DNA of 64,000 bases from an uncultured Bacteroidales bacterium (lineage in GTDB: Bacteria; Bacteroidota; Bacteroidia; Bacteroidales; Paludibacteraceae), in NCBI GenBank assembly GCA_945921355.1, contig CAMEKM010000002.1, positions 40,122 to 104,121 on the forward strand, in the 5' to 3' direction. A program made the position numbers and the translations under genes. The notes under the pieces were generated by a model. It did not search any database. It was not told the DNA's origin and saw only the letters and a program-made list of their open reading frames with translations. Positions 42,687-52,511 of the stretch are shown here, one piece after another; within the stretch, counting starts at the first letter, position 1; the number at the start of each line of letters is the position of its first letter.

Positions 42687-43934
42687 CTATACCAAGCAAT
42701 CATCTAATGCCTTAGTAATAGCATCACGATTGATGTTTTGACCGATAAAGACCAGTTTTTGCATACGGTCGCCATACTGCTCGTCCCAGTCACGTTGGAG
42801 CATAGGGTCTTGCGCCATCATCTGCATGAGTTCCTCTTCGGGCATGGTAGCATAGAAAGTGCCTGCCTGCTTGAGGTTGAACTGTTTGCCCGCCTGTTCA
42901 AAGAGGTAGCACATATCATACTCCTCCTCGAAATAGCACATTCCTTTGCAACGAATAATACCTTTGTCCCAATGACGCGCCACAAACTCATCAAAGCGAT
43001 TGAGGTCGAATGGTTGGCGACGGTAATACACGAAGGTGGTTATACCATACTCATCGCCGTGGTTATGGCAATGGCAATGTGGGTCATCGCACTCATGATC
43101 GTGCTCATGATGCCCATGATGATGTTCGTGTTCATCGTGATGATGGTGTTCGTGATGATGTTCATGTTCTTTTACGTCACCTTCTACGCCTTGAATCCAT
43201 GCAGCAGAAGTGGCTACCGATTCAAAATCAAAGAGATTAGTATCCAGTATCTCACCAAAAGGCACATCGCAATAATCGCAGTCAATAATCTTGGCTTTGG
43301 GCTGAATAGCATGCAGAATAGCACGGATATGTTCGCGTTCTGCTTCGCTCACCTCCGACACCTTATTTAATAATATAAGGTTGCAGAACTCTATTTGCTC
43401 TATCACAAGCGATACCAACGAAGCCCCCTCCAATTCCCCCTGAGGGGGGAGAGATTGATGATCGGCAATAGGTGCAAGTTTGCTTACAAACTCATCGCGC
43501 AGGCGAAGGGCATCTACCACTGTGACGATAGCATCCAATTTAGGCGAAGGGCTATTAGGGGATGAGGCGATAAGGCTGGTATAAGAGCAGATGGTTTGCG
43601 CTATAGGTGCAGGTTCGCAGATGCCCGATGCCTCAATAACAATATAGTCAAAGGCATTAGCAGCACACAAGTCGTGGAGTTGTTGCACAAGATCCATCTT
43701 GAGAGAGCAACAGATACAACCATTTTGCAACGCAACCAAGTTGTCGTCTTGTTGCGCCACTACTCCACCCTTCTGTATGAGTTCCGCATCAATATTGACT
43801 TCTCCAATATCATTGACAATCACCGCGAAGCGTATGCCGCGGCGATTGGTCAATATTCTATTTAATAAAGTCGTTTTGCCACTGCCAAGATAACCCGTCA
43901 GCAGCAAAACAGGAATGTTATCGCATTGAAGCAT
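42687..43934 (-). CDS. CobW/COG0523-family GTPase with a histidine-rich segment
   Basis: A G3E-family metallochaperone GTPase of about 415 residues. Walker A GYLGSGKTTLLNRIL lies at the N-terminus, the metal motif NGCICCSL near residue 70 and a CobW_C domain at the end. Residues about 253-292 form a His/Glu/Asp/Cys tract with 20 histidines, a likely zinc, nickel or cobalt store. It overlaps the end of the DUF2723 gene by 17 bases and is probably translated with it. Two internal stretches (about 43421-43452 and 43541-43577) are encoded by repeat words. ATG at 43943 is an alternative start. Confidence 0.9.
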   Translation of the reverse strand: MLQCDNIPVLLLTGYLGSGKTTLLNRILTNRRGIRFAVIVNDIGEVNIDAELIQKGGVVAQQDDNLVALQNGCICCSLKMDLVQQLHDLCAANAFDYIVIEASGICEPAPIAQTICSYTSLIASSPNSPSPKLDAIVTVVDALRLRDEFVSKLAPIADHQSLPPQGELEGASLVSLVIEQIEFCNLILLNKVSEVSEAEREHIRAILHAIQPKAKIIDCDYCDVPFGEILDTNLFDFESVATSAAWIQGVEGDVKEHEHHHEHHHHDEHEHHHGHHEHDHECDDPHCHCHNHGDEYGITTFVYYRRQPFDLNRFDEFVARHWDKGIIRCKGMCYFEEEYDMCYLFEQAGKQFNLKQAGTFYATMPEEELMQMMAQDPMLQRDWDEQYGDRMQKLVFIGQNINRDAITKALDDCLV

Positions 43935-46900
43935 ATTGAGCATAGATATCGTAATAATAGTTGAATAGTTCTTTTTGTTCGTAGCGTTCGAAGTTTTGAA
44001 GCACGTAACCAAGCACTGCCATCTGATGACCTAACGTACTTTGTGAAGAAGCACGTTGCTCCTTAGGCAGTGAAGCACCCCATACCATATATTCTGCACA
44101 ATTATCGGCTACTTTGGTCATAATGGCATTGGCTTTCTCCATCTCGCCCAACTGATAGTAGTAGGATGCCATAGTCGCAGAAGTATAGTCGTATGGGATG
44201 TTATACCCAGGCAACATCTTCTCCGCAAAATCCAATGTCTCCAGACACTTATCGTGTTTACCCTCGTTGTAGAGTGCTTCTGCCAATTCCATAAACATCA
44301 TGCGATGGGTACGACACATACGCATCGTATTCTCATCAATATAGATACCAGGCACGTTCATATTGCCATATTTGAATTTGTGGAGCATATTGTCATACAT
44401 CACCGCTGTATTTACTCGTGGACGTCCATCTGCACTACGTTCTGGTGTAATACGGTATGCCAAACCAGTGAGTTCAAGGTATGGGTCAAGACCCAAATAA
44501 TAGTCGTTGCCGATAGTTACAGCGAAGTACATGGGTCGTTGCCACTCGTTGGTCGAAAGCATCTCCATCACCATCATCTCGGAGCGAGTAAAGCGGCGAG
44601 CTTTCTTAAACATAATCTTTTGGCTATCAGGCGAAAGCACATATAGTTGGTCGCTTGGGATATATCCCTCGCCGTCACGTTTGGTGCGTGGGTCATCTGA
44701 GTGCAAGAATTGGAATGCCTTTTTAACTTCCAATGGAGCATTAAGGCGGTTCTCCACCCATACCACTTCGTTCTTGCCTGGCATATAATCCTTCTCCTCC
44801 CACGAGATAGGCAGACCAGGCGAGTGGTAGTATGGTCGCTTCATTTGGCTGATATACCAATCCGTTTGCAGGTAAGAGAGGTTGCATGCACGCACATCAT
44901 CGCGCTCCTGCTCTACCTCCAGATTGTACCAAAGAGGGAAAGTATCGTTGTCGCCATTGCAGAAGATGATGGCCTCCTTATCGCAAGATTTGAGGTAGTT
45001 CGCACCGAAGTCACGTGCTGCATAGCGATTAGAGCGATCATGGTCATCCCAGTTTTGTGACGCCATTTGTGCAGGTACCAACAAAGTTACCAGTACAGTC
45101 ACGCCAGCTACGGCAGTACGTGCCTTCTCGTTTTTCACTACGCGGTTGAGCATATCAACAAGCGCCATCACACCCAGTCCAATCCAAATGCAGAATGCAT
45201 AGAATGATCCCGCGTACGCGTAGTCGCGCTCACGCGGTTGATAAGGTGTTTGGTTAAGATATACCACAATAGCCAAACCTGTAAGGAAGAAAAGCAGGAA
45301 TACAATCGCGAAAGAGCGATAACCCTCCTTGTTCTTGCCCTCGTTATTGCGCTTGCTAAATTGCCAGCACAGACCAATCAAACCGAGGATAAGTGGGAGG
45401 AAGTAATATACATTATGTCCCTTATTCTCACGAAGTTCTGTTGGCAGTTTAGATTGATCACCATACATCAAATTATCCAGGAATGGAATACCCGATATCC
45501 AACGTCCTTTGGTGAGCTCACCATGCGATTGAAGGTCGTTCTGACGACCTGCGAAATTCCACATGAAGTAACGCCAATACATGAAATTCACTTGATAACT
45601 GAAGAAGAACTTGAGGTTCTCACCAAAAGTTGGGCAATAGTCCGTTTTAGTTTGTCCACAGTAGTCATAGCGCACTTTCTTGCCTTTGACATTCGCCCAC
45701 GACTTGTAAGCATCTATATGGTGCGATTGTGCAGAATGCATACGAGGGAAGAGCATCTTAAATTCGTCCATATACTCGTATGAATTCTTATATCCTGTTA
45801 CTACATAACGGTCTTTTTCACCCTCTACCTTTGGTGCAGGAGCGTATTGTGCATGACCTTGTTTCTCTACAGGAATACACATATTGCCCTTCACCTCCAG
45901 TTTCACAGGCGCATTGTATGTCTGTCCGTAGAAGAGTGGCGTATCGCCATACTGCTCGCGGTTGAGGTAGTATTTCAGTGAGAAGACATTATCAGGAGAG
46001 TTTTGATCCATTGGCGTATCTGCCGACGAACGAATCACAATCGCTGCATAACTAGCATAGCCAATCACCACCACAGTCACCATCATGGCAATAGTATTCA
46101 GCCAACGCGCGGGAATAACATCTTTCTTCAAGAACAGTACAACCAACATTGTGATAATCAGCACTATGCCAACCACAGCACTCTCTTTGATAAATGGTAC
46201 GCCTGCAAGCGCCATTGCCAATACGAAAGAGATGATGGTGCGTGTATTGATCGTAGTTTCCTTCTCTATCACGGTGTAACTCTCCCAAATTGCCCAAACG
46301 AATGTCGCAGCCATCAGCACGAGATAGACTGCCAAACCTGTATTGAACGGACAACCTAACACGTTGGTAAACAGCAATTCAAACCAACCTGCAATAGTTG
46401 GAACACCTGGGATAATGCCATAGAGAATAACTGCAAGGATTGCTACCGATATACCAAATGCGCCACATACGCCTTTCCATGAGAATTGGTGGCGACGGAA
46501 GTAATATACCAGCACGATGGCAGGAATAGTCAATAAGTTCAACAAGTGTACACCAATACTCAATCCCATCAAATAAGCAATCAGTATCAGCCACTTATCT
46601 GACCCTTCCTCATCTGCATGTTCGTCCCATTTCAAGATAAGCCAGAACACCACTGCCGTAAACAAGGACGACAATGCATATACTTCACCTTCCACTGCTG
46701 AAAACCAAAACGTGTCAGAGAATGTGTATGCCAATGCACCTACAACACCCGCACCCAGCAGAGCAATGCCTTTGGCGAGGTTGGTTGGTTGTACCAACTT
46801 GCGTCCAAGAGCGGTGATTGTCCAGAAAAGGAATAGGATAGTAAATGCAGAAGCCAATGCCGAAAGGGCATTCACACACATCGCCACATGAGCCGTATCA

Positions 46901-47106
46901 CTGGCAAAAAGCGAGAAGAAATGCCCAAGGAGCATGAAGAATGGTGCCCCAGGTGGGTGACCAACGTCCAATTTATGTGCACTTACAATAAACTCGCCAC
47001 AGTCCCAAAATGAGGCTGTTGGCTCCATCGTCAAAAGATAGGTTGCAGCGGCAATCGCAAACACAAGCCAACCGCAAACCGCATTCCATAGTTTGAAATT
47101 CTTCAT
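43918..47106 (-). CDS. DUF2723 membrane protein (protein O-mannosyltransferase-like)
   Basis: A 1062-residue membrane protein of the DUF2723 family. The first loop has the family core TMEPTASFWDCGEFI, with acidic residues after TM1 as in GT-C glycosyltransferases, then KLDVGHPPGAPFF. About ten to twelve transmembrane segments lie in residues 10-360 and 600-690. The C-terminal about 370 residues are soluble, with TPR-like helices near 960-1040. GT-C enzymes of this type use lipid-linked sugars; in Bacteroidetes DUF2723 is a candidate for O-glycosylation of exported proteins, though the exact reaction is inferred. Its promoter lies at 47160-47190. Confidence 0.88.
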   Translation of the reverse strand: MKNFKLWNAVCGWLVFAIAAATYLLTMEPTASFWDCGEFIVSAHKLDVGHPPGAPFFMLLGHFFSLFASDTAHVAMCVNALSALASAFTILFLFWTITALGRKLVQPTNLAKGIALLGAGVVGALAYTFSDTFWFSAVEGEVYALSSLFTAVVFWLILKWDEHADEEGSDKWLILIAYLMGLSIGVHLLNLLTIPAIVLVYYFRRHQFSWKGVCGAFGISVAILAVILYGIIPGVPTIAGWFELLFTNVLGCPFNTGLAVYLVLMAATFVWAIWESYTVIEKETTINTRTIISFVLAMALAGVPFIKESAVVGIVLIITMLVVLFLKKDVIPARWLNTIAMMVTVVVIGYASYAAIVIRSSADTPMDQNSPDNVFSLKYYLNREQYGDTPLFYGQTYNAPVKLEVKGNMCIPVEKQGHAQYAPAPKVEGEKDRYVVTGYKNSYEYMDEFKMLFPRMHSAQSHHIDAYKSWANVKGKKVRYDYCGQTKTDYCPTFGENLKFFFSYQVNFMYWRYFMWNFAGRQNDLQSHGELTKGRWISGIPFLDNLMYGDQSKLPTELRENKGHNVYYFLPLILGLIGLCWQFSKRNNEGKNKEGYRSFAIVFLLFFLTGLAIVVYLNQTPYQPRERDYAYAGSFYAFCIWIGLGVMALVDMLNRVVKNEKARTAVAGVTVLVTLLVPAQMASQNWDDHDRSNRYAARDFGANYLKSCDKEAIIFCNGDNDTFPLWYNLEVEQERDDVRACNLSYLQTDWYISQMKRPYYHSPGLPISWEEKDYMPGKNEVVWVENRLNAPLEVKKAFQFLHSDDPRTKRDGEGYIPSDQLYVLSPDSQKIMFKKARRFTRSEMMVMEMLSTNEWQRPMYFAVTIGNDYYLGLDPYLELTGLAYRITPERSADGRPRVNTAVMYDNMLHKFKYGNMNVPGIYIDENTMRMCRTHRMMFMELAEALYNEGKHDKCLETLDFAEKMLPGYNIPYDYTSATMASYYYQLGEMEKANAIMTKVADNCAEYMVWGASLPKEQRASSQSTLGHQMAVLGYVLQNFERYEQKELFNYYYDIYAQYASMR

Positions 47107-47159
47107 ATTTTTGTATTTTACTTATGTACCCTAAAGCATTTATTCAATCTATTTGGCTG

Positions 47160-47190
47160 CAAAGGTACAAAAAATATTTGAAACAAGCAA
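47160..47190 (-). promoter_or_regulatory. promoter for the DUF2723-CobW pair
   Basis: Minus strand TTG (47190-47188), 20 bases, TACCTTTG (47167-47160), then C. Confidence 0.75.
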
Positions 47191-47247
47191 GTATCAATTG
47201 ATATACTTGCGGTATTCTTGCATTTTATGCAAAAAAGACTTATTGTG

Positions 47248-47279
47248 GTTGCATATTCCAGAAAAATATAGTACCTTTG
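47248..47279 (+). promoter_or_regulatory. promoter for yidC
   Basis: GTTG 47248-47251, 20 bases, TACCTTTG 47272-47279, then C; the start codon lies 29 bases on. Confidence 0.75.
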
Positions 47280-47308
47280 CAAGCAAATTTAATTTAGGTA
47301 TAAAATAT

Positions 47309-49234
47309 ATGGATAAAAACACGTGGATTGGCTTTCTTTTGATAGCCGCAATTATTGTAGGATTTTCATTTATCAATCGCCCTTCTAAAGAGGAATTGGC
47401 TGAGCGTCAGCGCATACAAGATTCTATAGCTACTATACGAGCTATGGAGCAAGAAGCCATATTTCTCTCTGAGCAAATAGCAGCAGAGCAGGCACAAGCT
47501 CAACAGGGCACTACCCCCCAGAATGCAAACGCATTGGCTGAGCAAGTGGCAGCCTTATATGGTCCGTTTGCCCCATCTGCTATAGGCGAAGAGGGTACTA
47601 TCACCATCGAAAACGAGAAAGTACGTTTAGCAATTGCCCTACGCGGTGGTCGCATAGCAAAAGCTGAACTCAAAGAATATAAGGCCTACGGCGATAGTGT
47701 CAACAATCTCTGTCTTTTCCAAGGCGAAGAGAGCAACCTCAGCTTTACGCTCATTACCAACAATAGCCGTATTCTCTCCACTGAGAACCTCTATTTTACT
47801 GTTGTTAACCAAAGTACCGACAACGAAGGTACTACCACTCTAACGATGCGCCTCAATACGAATATTGAGGACTGCTATATGGACTTCGTATATACCTTAG
47901 ATGCAGATGATTACATGGTGGATATGAGTATTCAGCCACACAATATGCAATGGGCTTTGGCGCAAAATATGTCGGCGTTAGAAATGCAATGGAACCAACT
48001 CATCCCACAACAAGAGAAAGGACGTAAATTCGAGGAGAAATACGCGCAATTGCAATATATGTTCGTGGGTGGCGACATCGATAAACTCTCCGAAATGAAA
48101 GCCGACCGCGCAAAAGAGTCAGCTCGACTAAAGTGGATTGCCTATAAAGATCAATTCTTCTCCACCGTGTTGATTGCGGGTGATGCATTTGAATCCACAC
48201 AAATGGAGTCCACTCCGATGAACGCACTGAGCCGTCATATCAAAGAGTATAAGACCACAGCGAGCTTGCCATTTGACATCACTGGTAAAAAGAATGTAGA
48301 TTTGAAATATTATTTCGGTCCTAACCACTACAATACACTCAAAGCCTATGACAAGGATGTGGAAAAGAGCGAAAGACTACACCTCAATGAGTTAGTGCCA
48401 CTGGGTTGGAAGATTGTAGCATGGATTAACAAGGCATTGGTGATTCCTATGTTTGACCTCTTCAGTTCGTGGGGATTGCATATCGGTATCGTGATTCTGT
48501 TGATGACTTTGGTAATCAAACTCATCATCTTGCCATTTGTGTTTGCATCGTATAAATCAAGCGCAAAAATGCGTGTATTGAAGCCACAACTTGATGAGAT
48601 TAACGAGAAATACCCACCAGAGAAGATGCAAGAGCGTCAGCAAGCCACTATGGCGCTATATCAAAAAGCAGGCGTAAGCCCAATGTCGGGCTGTCTGCCA
48701 ATGCTCTTCCAATTCCCTGTGTTGATGGCTATGTTCTGGTTCTTGCCTACCGCTATTGAGTTACGCGGTCAGTCGCTCTTCTGGGCTGACGACCTATCAA
48801 CCTACGACGCCATCTTGTCATGGAACACTCCACTACCTCTACTCGGCTGGACACACTTGAGCCTTTTCTGCTTACTCATGACTGTGGTAAATATTGTTTA
48901 CACCCACCTTACCATGCAAACGCAAGGTGGCGGTCAGGAGATGAAGGTGATGAAATGGATGATGTATCTCATGCCACTGATGTTCCTCTTCTTCTTCAAC
49001 GATTACGCAGCAGGCTTGAGCTACTACTATTTTGTGAGCCTTTTGATGACCATTCTTCAAACCATGATTTTCCGTTGGGCAATCGATGACAAGAAAGTAT
49101 TGGCAGAGATGGAAGCTAATGCCAAGAAGAAAGGCAATCAGAAGAAATCAGGTTTCGCAGCACGCCTTGAGGCTATGCAACGTGAGCAACAACGCCTCGC
49201 ACGCGAAAATGCGAAAGCACAAATGAGACGATAA
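47309..49234 (+). CDS. yidC: membrane protein insertase YidC
   Basis: YidC inserts and folds inner-membrane proteins, with or without SecYEG. The 641-residue product has an N-terminal TM (about 5-22), a large periplasmic beta-super-sandwich domain (about 80-350) and the conserved C-terminal five-TM core from about 365. The core includes MKWMMYLMPLMFLFFFNDYA and SGCLPMLFQFPVLMAMFWF, and the protein ends in a basic tail. The frame extends upstream to 47153, but ATG at 47309 lies after the promoter and gives the family start MDKNTWIGFLLI. The outer-membrane protein, BASS transporter and folC follow closely. Confidence 0.97.
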   Translation: MDKNTWIGFLLIAAIIVGFSFINRPSKEELAERQRIQDSIATIRAMEQEAIFLSEQIAAEQAQAQQGTTPQNANALAEQVAALYGPFAPSAIGEEGTITIENEKVRLAIALRGGRIAKAELKEYKAYGDSVNNLCLFQGEESNLSFTLITNNSRILSTENLYFTVVNQSTDNEGTTTLTMRLNTNIEDCYMDFVYTLDADDYMVDMSIQPHNMQWALAQNMSALEMQWNQLIPQQEKGRKFEEKYAQLQYMFVGGDIDKLSEMKADRAKESARLKWIAYKDQFFSTVLIAGDAFESTQMESTPMNALSRHIKEYKTTASLPFDITGKKNVDLKYYFGPNHYNTLKAYDKDVEKSERLHLNELVPLGWKIVAWINKALVIPMFDLFSSWGLHIGIVILLMTLVIKLIILPFVFASYKSSAKMRVLKPQLDEINEKYPPEKMQERQQATMALYQKAGVSPMSGCLPMLFQFPVLMAMFWFLPTAIELRGQSLFWADDLSTYDAILSWNTPLPLLGWTHLSLFCLLMTVVNIVYTHLTMQTQGGGQEMKVMKWMMYLMPLMFLFFFNDYAAGLSYYYFVSLLMTILQTMIFRWAIDDKKVLAEMEANAKKKGNQKKSGFAARLEAMQREQQRLARENAKAQMRR

Positions 49235-49236
49235 TC

Positions 49237-49267
49237 TTGAATTATGAATTTTGAATTAAGAATTATG
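49237..49267. repeat. TGAATTA-type heptamer repeat leading into a start codon
   Basis: Diverged TGAATTA/TGAATTT words occupy the yidC-omp gap, and the last copy contains the ATG at 49265. The same words lie inside cinA (31442-31470) and at 58611-58658. Confidence 0.85.
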
Positions 49268-50023
49268 AACAAGATTCTTACATTAGTCCTGTGCTCAGCA
49301 ATGAGCATGGGACTTTTTGCTCAAAACAACAACGTGAGTGACACAGACCAACCACCCGCAACCGATAATGCGCCCGCCAACAACGTGAGCGAAACGAAAA
49401 AGAAGTACACCTTCGGCGATTTCTTTGATGCACTAGAATTACCCACTGTGTTGGGAGTTGGCATTACCCCAAATGGCATTGAAGGAGCTACCTTTAATTC
49501 CGCCATGCGACTGGGTTGGCGTCACCACAAGAATTATGGTACTTTCGTATATATTACCTATGATACCCATAGCAATACCTACGAGGACCTCGATTTGCAA
49601 TTCGCAGGATCTAACTTCCGCAATGCTGAGGTACGGTATAACGAAGTGGGTATGAGCGTAGGTTATCGTTTTCCATTGGTAAAGGATATCAAGGCATTTT
49701 ATGAGAACCCATTTTTTCACCCATGGGATTTGTATGTGAGCATGCAACCTGGTGTGTCAATCGCTACAATTAAAAATGCAACACTTATGGATGATAACAC
49801 CTCTTACGAATTGACTAACATTGATCACATAGTCCCTATCCTACGTTTCTCGGCTGGTATAGAGTGGTTCATCTTCCATAATTTTGCTGTGTTTGCGGAG
49901 GCTGCCTACACCCAACACTTGATGCCCACTCTCATCGAACAAGCGGCACAAAAGCAAGGCAAGATTCAACATCCATCGGGGCCACTCACATTCTCTATTG
50001 GTTTGTCAGTATTCTTTAACTAA
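49265..50023 (+). CDS. exported outer-membrane beta-barrel protein
   Basis: A 252-residue protein with a signal peptide (MNKILTLVLCSAMSMGLFAQ), an Asn/Thr/Pro-rich linker (about 22-48) and a beta-barrel-like remainder of alternating strands ending SIGLSVFFN, a typical OMP C-terminus. An in-frame ATG at 49244 exists, but the signal peptide sets the start at 49265, which lies inside a TGAATTA-type repeat. The function is unknown. It lies between yidC and the BASS transporter with gaps of 30 and 5 bases. Confidence 0.78.
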   Translation: MNKILTLVLCSAMSMGLFAQNNNVSDTDQPPATDNAPANNVSETKKKYTFGDFFDALELPTVLGVGITPNGIEGATFNSAMRLGWRHHKNYGTFVYITYDTHSNTYEDLDLQFAGSNFRNAEVRYNEVGMSVGYRFPLVKDIKAFYENPFFHPWDLYVSMQPGVSIATIKNATLMDDNTSYELTNIDHIVPILRFSAGIEWFIFHNFAVFAEAAYTQHLMPTLIEQAAQKQGKIQHPSGPLTFSIGLSVFFN

Positions 50024-50028
50024 TCCCT

Positions 50029-51075
50029 ATGAAATTACGCCTCTTTCTTGATCGATACGCGCTTATCATCGCTATGCTTATTGGTGCGGTAGGCTATCCT
50101 TGGTTTAGGCATTTGGATTGGCTATTGCCCCCGCTGATATTCTTCATGCTCTTTTTCACGTTTTGCAAAATCAATCCACTGGATTTGCGCCTACGTGCAT
50201 GGCATTGGTTGGTATTAGGCGTGCAGTTGTTGCTGACTGTCGTAGTCTATTATGGTTGTACGTTTCTCTTTTCAGCATTCAGCAATAACCTTTCACCAAC
50301 CGACGTAGCCATCATCTCTCAAGGATTGATGGTTTGCGTGATTATGCCTACAGCCACAGCAGCACCTATCATTGCGGGAAAATTGGGCGGTAGTATTCAA
50401 AATCTTACTACATTCAGCCTACTGAGCAATATCGCTACTGCCATCCTTGTGCCAGCCTTCTTCCCAATTGTTAACCCATCGGCAGATATATCGTTTGTGC
50501 CCGCTATGTGGCTGATATTGCGCAAGGTAGCTCCAATGCTATTGGGACCATTCCTCGCAGCATGGGCATTACGTTTGGCATACGAAGGTTATTATCGCAG
50601 CAAAGGAGAAACGCGCCCCTTTACCCTCACACCCACATGGGCATCCATGCCATTCTACCTATGGGTGGTACTACTGGTGGTACTGATTGCTCGTATTACC
50701 TATACGCTCGTTACACAGGAGTATTCGGGTTGGTCGATTGCTGTGCTATGCGGTGGCTCACTGGTGGCATGTTTGTTGCAGTTTGCATTGGGCAGATGGA
50801 TTGGATTCCACTTCCCAGCTACGAGTCACGGTACCGACTATCACGATATACTCATCAATCCTGCCGCAGCAGAATATACAGTCAATCAACGCAGCCGTAT
50901 TACAGCGGGACAAGCATTTGGTCAAAAGAACACGGCACTCGGTGTGTGGATGGCACAAGCCTATTTGGTGCCATTGGCATCAATTGGTCCCGCAGCGTAT
51001 ATCATATGGCAGAATTTGCTCAACTCGTTTCAACTATGGCACGCAGGTAAACGTACTAACTCTTCTAAAGCATGA
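50029..51075 (+). CDS. bile acid:sodium symporter (BASS) family transporter
   Basis: A 348-residue membrane protein with about nine to ten transmembrane segments in the BASS/SBF pattern. It has PLIFFMLFFTFCKINPLDL near residue 35, QGLMVCVIMPTATAAPIIAG near 98 (the discontinuous helix of the first half) and QKNTALGVWMAQAYLVP near 300 (the equivalent of the second half). Such carriers use sodium to move organic anions across the inner membrane; the substrate is unknown. Its stop overlaps the folC start by four bases. Confidence 0.85.
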   Translation: MKLRLFLDRYALIIAMLIGAVGYPWFRHLDWLLPPLIFFMLFFTFCKINPLDLRLRAWHWLVLGVQLLLTVVVYYGCTFLFSAFSNNLSPTDVAIISQGLMVCVIMPTATAAPIIAGKLGGSIQNLTTFSLLSNIATAILVPAFFPIVNPSADISFVPAMWLILRKVAPMLLGPFLAAWALRLAYEGYYRSKGETRPFTLTPTWASMPFYLWVVLLVVLIARITYTLVTQEYSGWSIAVLCGGSLVACLLQFALGRWIGFHFPATSHGTDYHDILINPAAAEYTVNQRSRITAGQAFGQKNTALGVWMAQAYLVPLASIGPAAYIIWQNLLNSFQLWHAGKRTNSSKA

Positions 51076-52385
51076 CCTATCAAGAAACAATACAATATCT
51101 CTACGCTTCGCAACCAGCATTTCATCTTGTTGGAGCAGCAGCCTACAAGCCTGGATTAGACAACACCTATCGCCTTATGGCGCATCTGGGTAATCCACAT
51201 AAGCAATTACGCACTATACACATCGCTGGCACCAATGGCAAAGGTTCTACCTCCCATCTCATTGCTGCCTCATTACAAGCACAAGGCTATCGCGTGGGGC
51301 TATTCACCTCGCCACACTTGGTGGATTTTCGTGAACGTATCCGTATCTCTGGCGAAATGATTTCAGAAGATAAAGTGGTGGAGTTTATTGAAAATAATCG
51401 TGCTTTCTTGGATGAAGTGCGTCCTTCATTCTTCGAAACAACGATGGCATTGGCATTTTGGTATTTCGCAGAGCAGCAAGTGGATATAGCAGTGATTGAA
51501 GTAGGATTGGGTGGCAGATTAGATAGCACCAACATTCTCACTCCCCTACTCTCTGTCATCACGAATATCGGCATAGACCATACAGAGTTTCTTGGTACCA
51601 CATTAGCACAAATCGCCAATGAAAAAGCGGGTATCATCAAGTCGCACATACCTTGTGTCATTGGCGAAACACACCCCGAGACGCAAGAGGTATTTCTCAA
51701 CCGCGCACGTGAGTGCGATATATTAGGTGACGGATTAGAAACGACAGATTGCCGAATATGGTTTGCCGACCAATGTGGTTTCATGCGCCGACGTCGCATG
51801 AAAGAGGCACCTACATGTCAGTTAAAAGGCTACTACCAAGAGAAAAACCAACAAACGGCTTTTGTAGCGCTGCAAGTGCTGCATAACCATTGTAATATTA
51901 AAATAAGCACTGAAGCGATTGCCACTGGCTTTGCTCAGGTATGCACCTTAACAAGTTTACGTGGCAGATGGGAAATCCTATCCGAATCGCCACTCACCAT
52001 CTGCGATACGGGGCATAACTCCCATGGTATTCGGTATGTAGTGGAGCAACTGAAAACGGAAAACGGAAAACTGAAAGGTGAAAACGGAAAACTGCATATG
52101 GTCTTTGGTATGGTAGCAGACAAAGATATTGATGTGGTGTTGAGTATGCTGCCAGAAGAAGCTGTGTATTATTTCACGCAACCAGCCACATCACGTGCAC
52201 TACCTGCCAGCCAATTGCTCGCGCGCTGGCAATCACTCCATCCTGCGCATCAAGCGTGCCGTTGCTTTGATTCTGTTGCACCAGCCATCACTACTGCACA
52301 AAAAGAAGCCTCTAACGAAGACATTATCTTCATCGGAGGTAGCAACTATGTCGTTGGCGAGGCGCTATCCTTGCAACATTTATAA
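51072..52385 (+). CDS. folC: bifunctional folylpolyglutamate/dihydrofolate synthase
   Basis: FolC adds glutamate to dihydropteroate and to folates using ATP. The 437-residue product has the P-loop HIAGTNGKGSTSHL near residue 55, the TSPHLVDFRERI motif near 82, EVGLGGRLDSTN near 143 and TNIGIDHTEFLG near 165, followed by the C-terminal Mur-like domain with ICDTGHNSHG near 314. Residues near 327-342 (QLKTENGKLKGENGKLH) are a heptamer-repeat insert not typical of FolC and shared with CinA. The start codon overlaps the BASS stop (ATGA). Confidence 0.95.
   Translation: MTYQETIQYLYASQPAFHLVGAAAYKPGLDNTYRLMAHLGNPHKQLRTIHIAGTNGKGSTSHLIAASLQAQGYRVGLFTSPHLVDFRERIRISGEMISEDKVVEFIENNRAFLDEVRPSFFETTMALAFWYFAEQQVDIAVIEVGLGGRLDSTNILTPLLSVITNIGIDHTEFLGTTLAQIANEKAGIIKSHIPCVIGETHPETQEVFLNRARECDILGDGLETTDCRIWFADQCGFMRRRRMKEAPTCQLKGYYQEKNQQTAFVALQVLHNHCNIKISTEAIATGFAQVCTLTSLRGRWEILSESPLTICDTGHNSHGIRYVVEQLKTENGKLKGENGKLHMVFGMVADKDIDVVLSMLPEEAVYYFTQPATSRALPASQLLARWQSLHPAHQACRCFDSVAPAITTAQKEASNEDIIFIGGSNYVVGEALSLQHL
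52046..52080 (+). repeat. 35-bp heptamer-type repeat inside folC
   Basis: GCAACTGAAAAC is followed by GGAAAAC-type words and ends GAAAGGTG, with a further partial copy to 52094. It matches 31341-31375 (minus strand, cinA) at 32 of 35 positions and is read in the same frame. Confidence 0.9.
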
Positions 52386-52398
52386 GATTTATCACAGC

Positions 52399-52461
52399 CC
52401 ACAAATAGGGCACAACGATGCCACAGATAGGCATTTGTGGTCGCGAAGTGGTCGCGAAGCC
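52399..52461. repeat. inverted repeat and 11-bp direct repeat between convergent genes
   Basis: CCACAAAT (52399-52406) is complementary to ATTTGTGG (52433-52440), with ATGCC/GGCAT inside; after it the word GTGGTCGCGAA occurs twice. It may end the convergent folC and O-methyltransferase transcripts, though a clear T-tract is lacking. Confidence 0.6.
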
Positions 52462-52511
52462 AGCAGCGAACTTGTTGTATAACTTTCAACACAATCTTCG
52501 GTGCGCAATAG

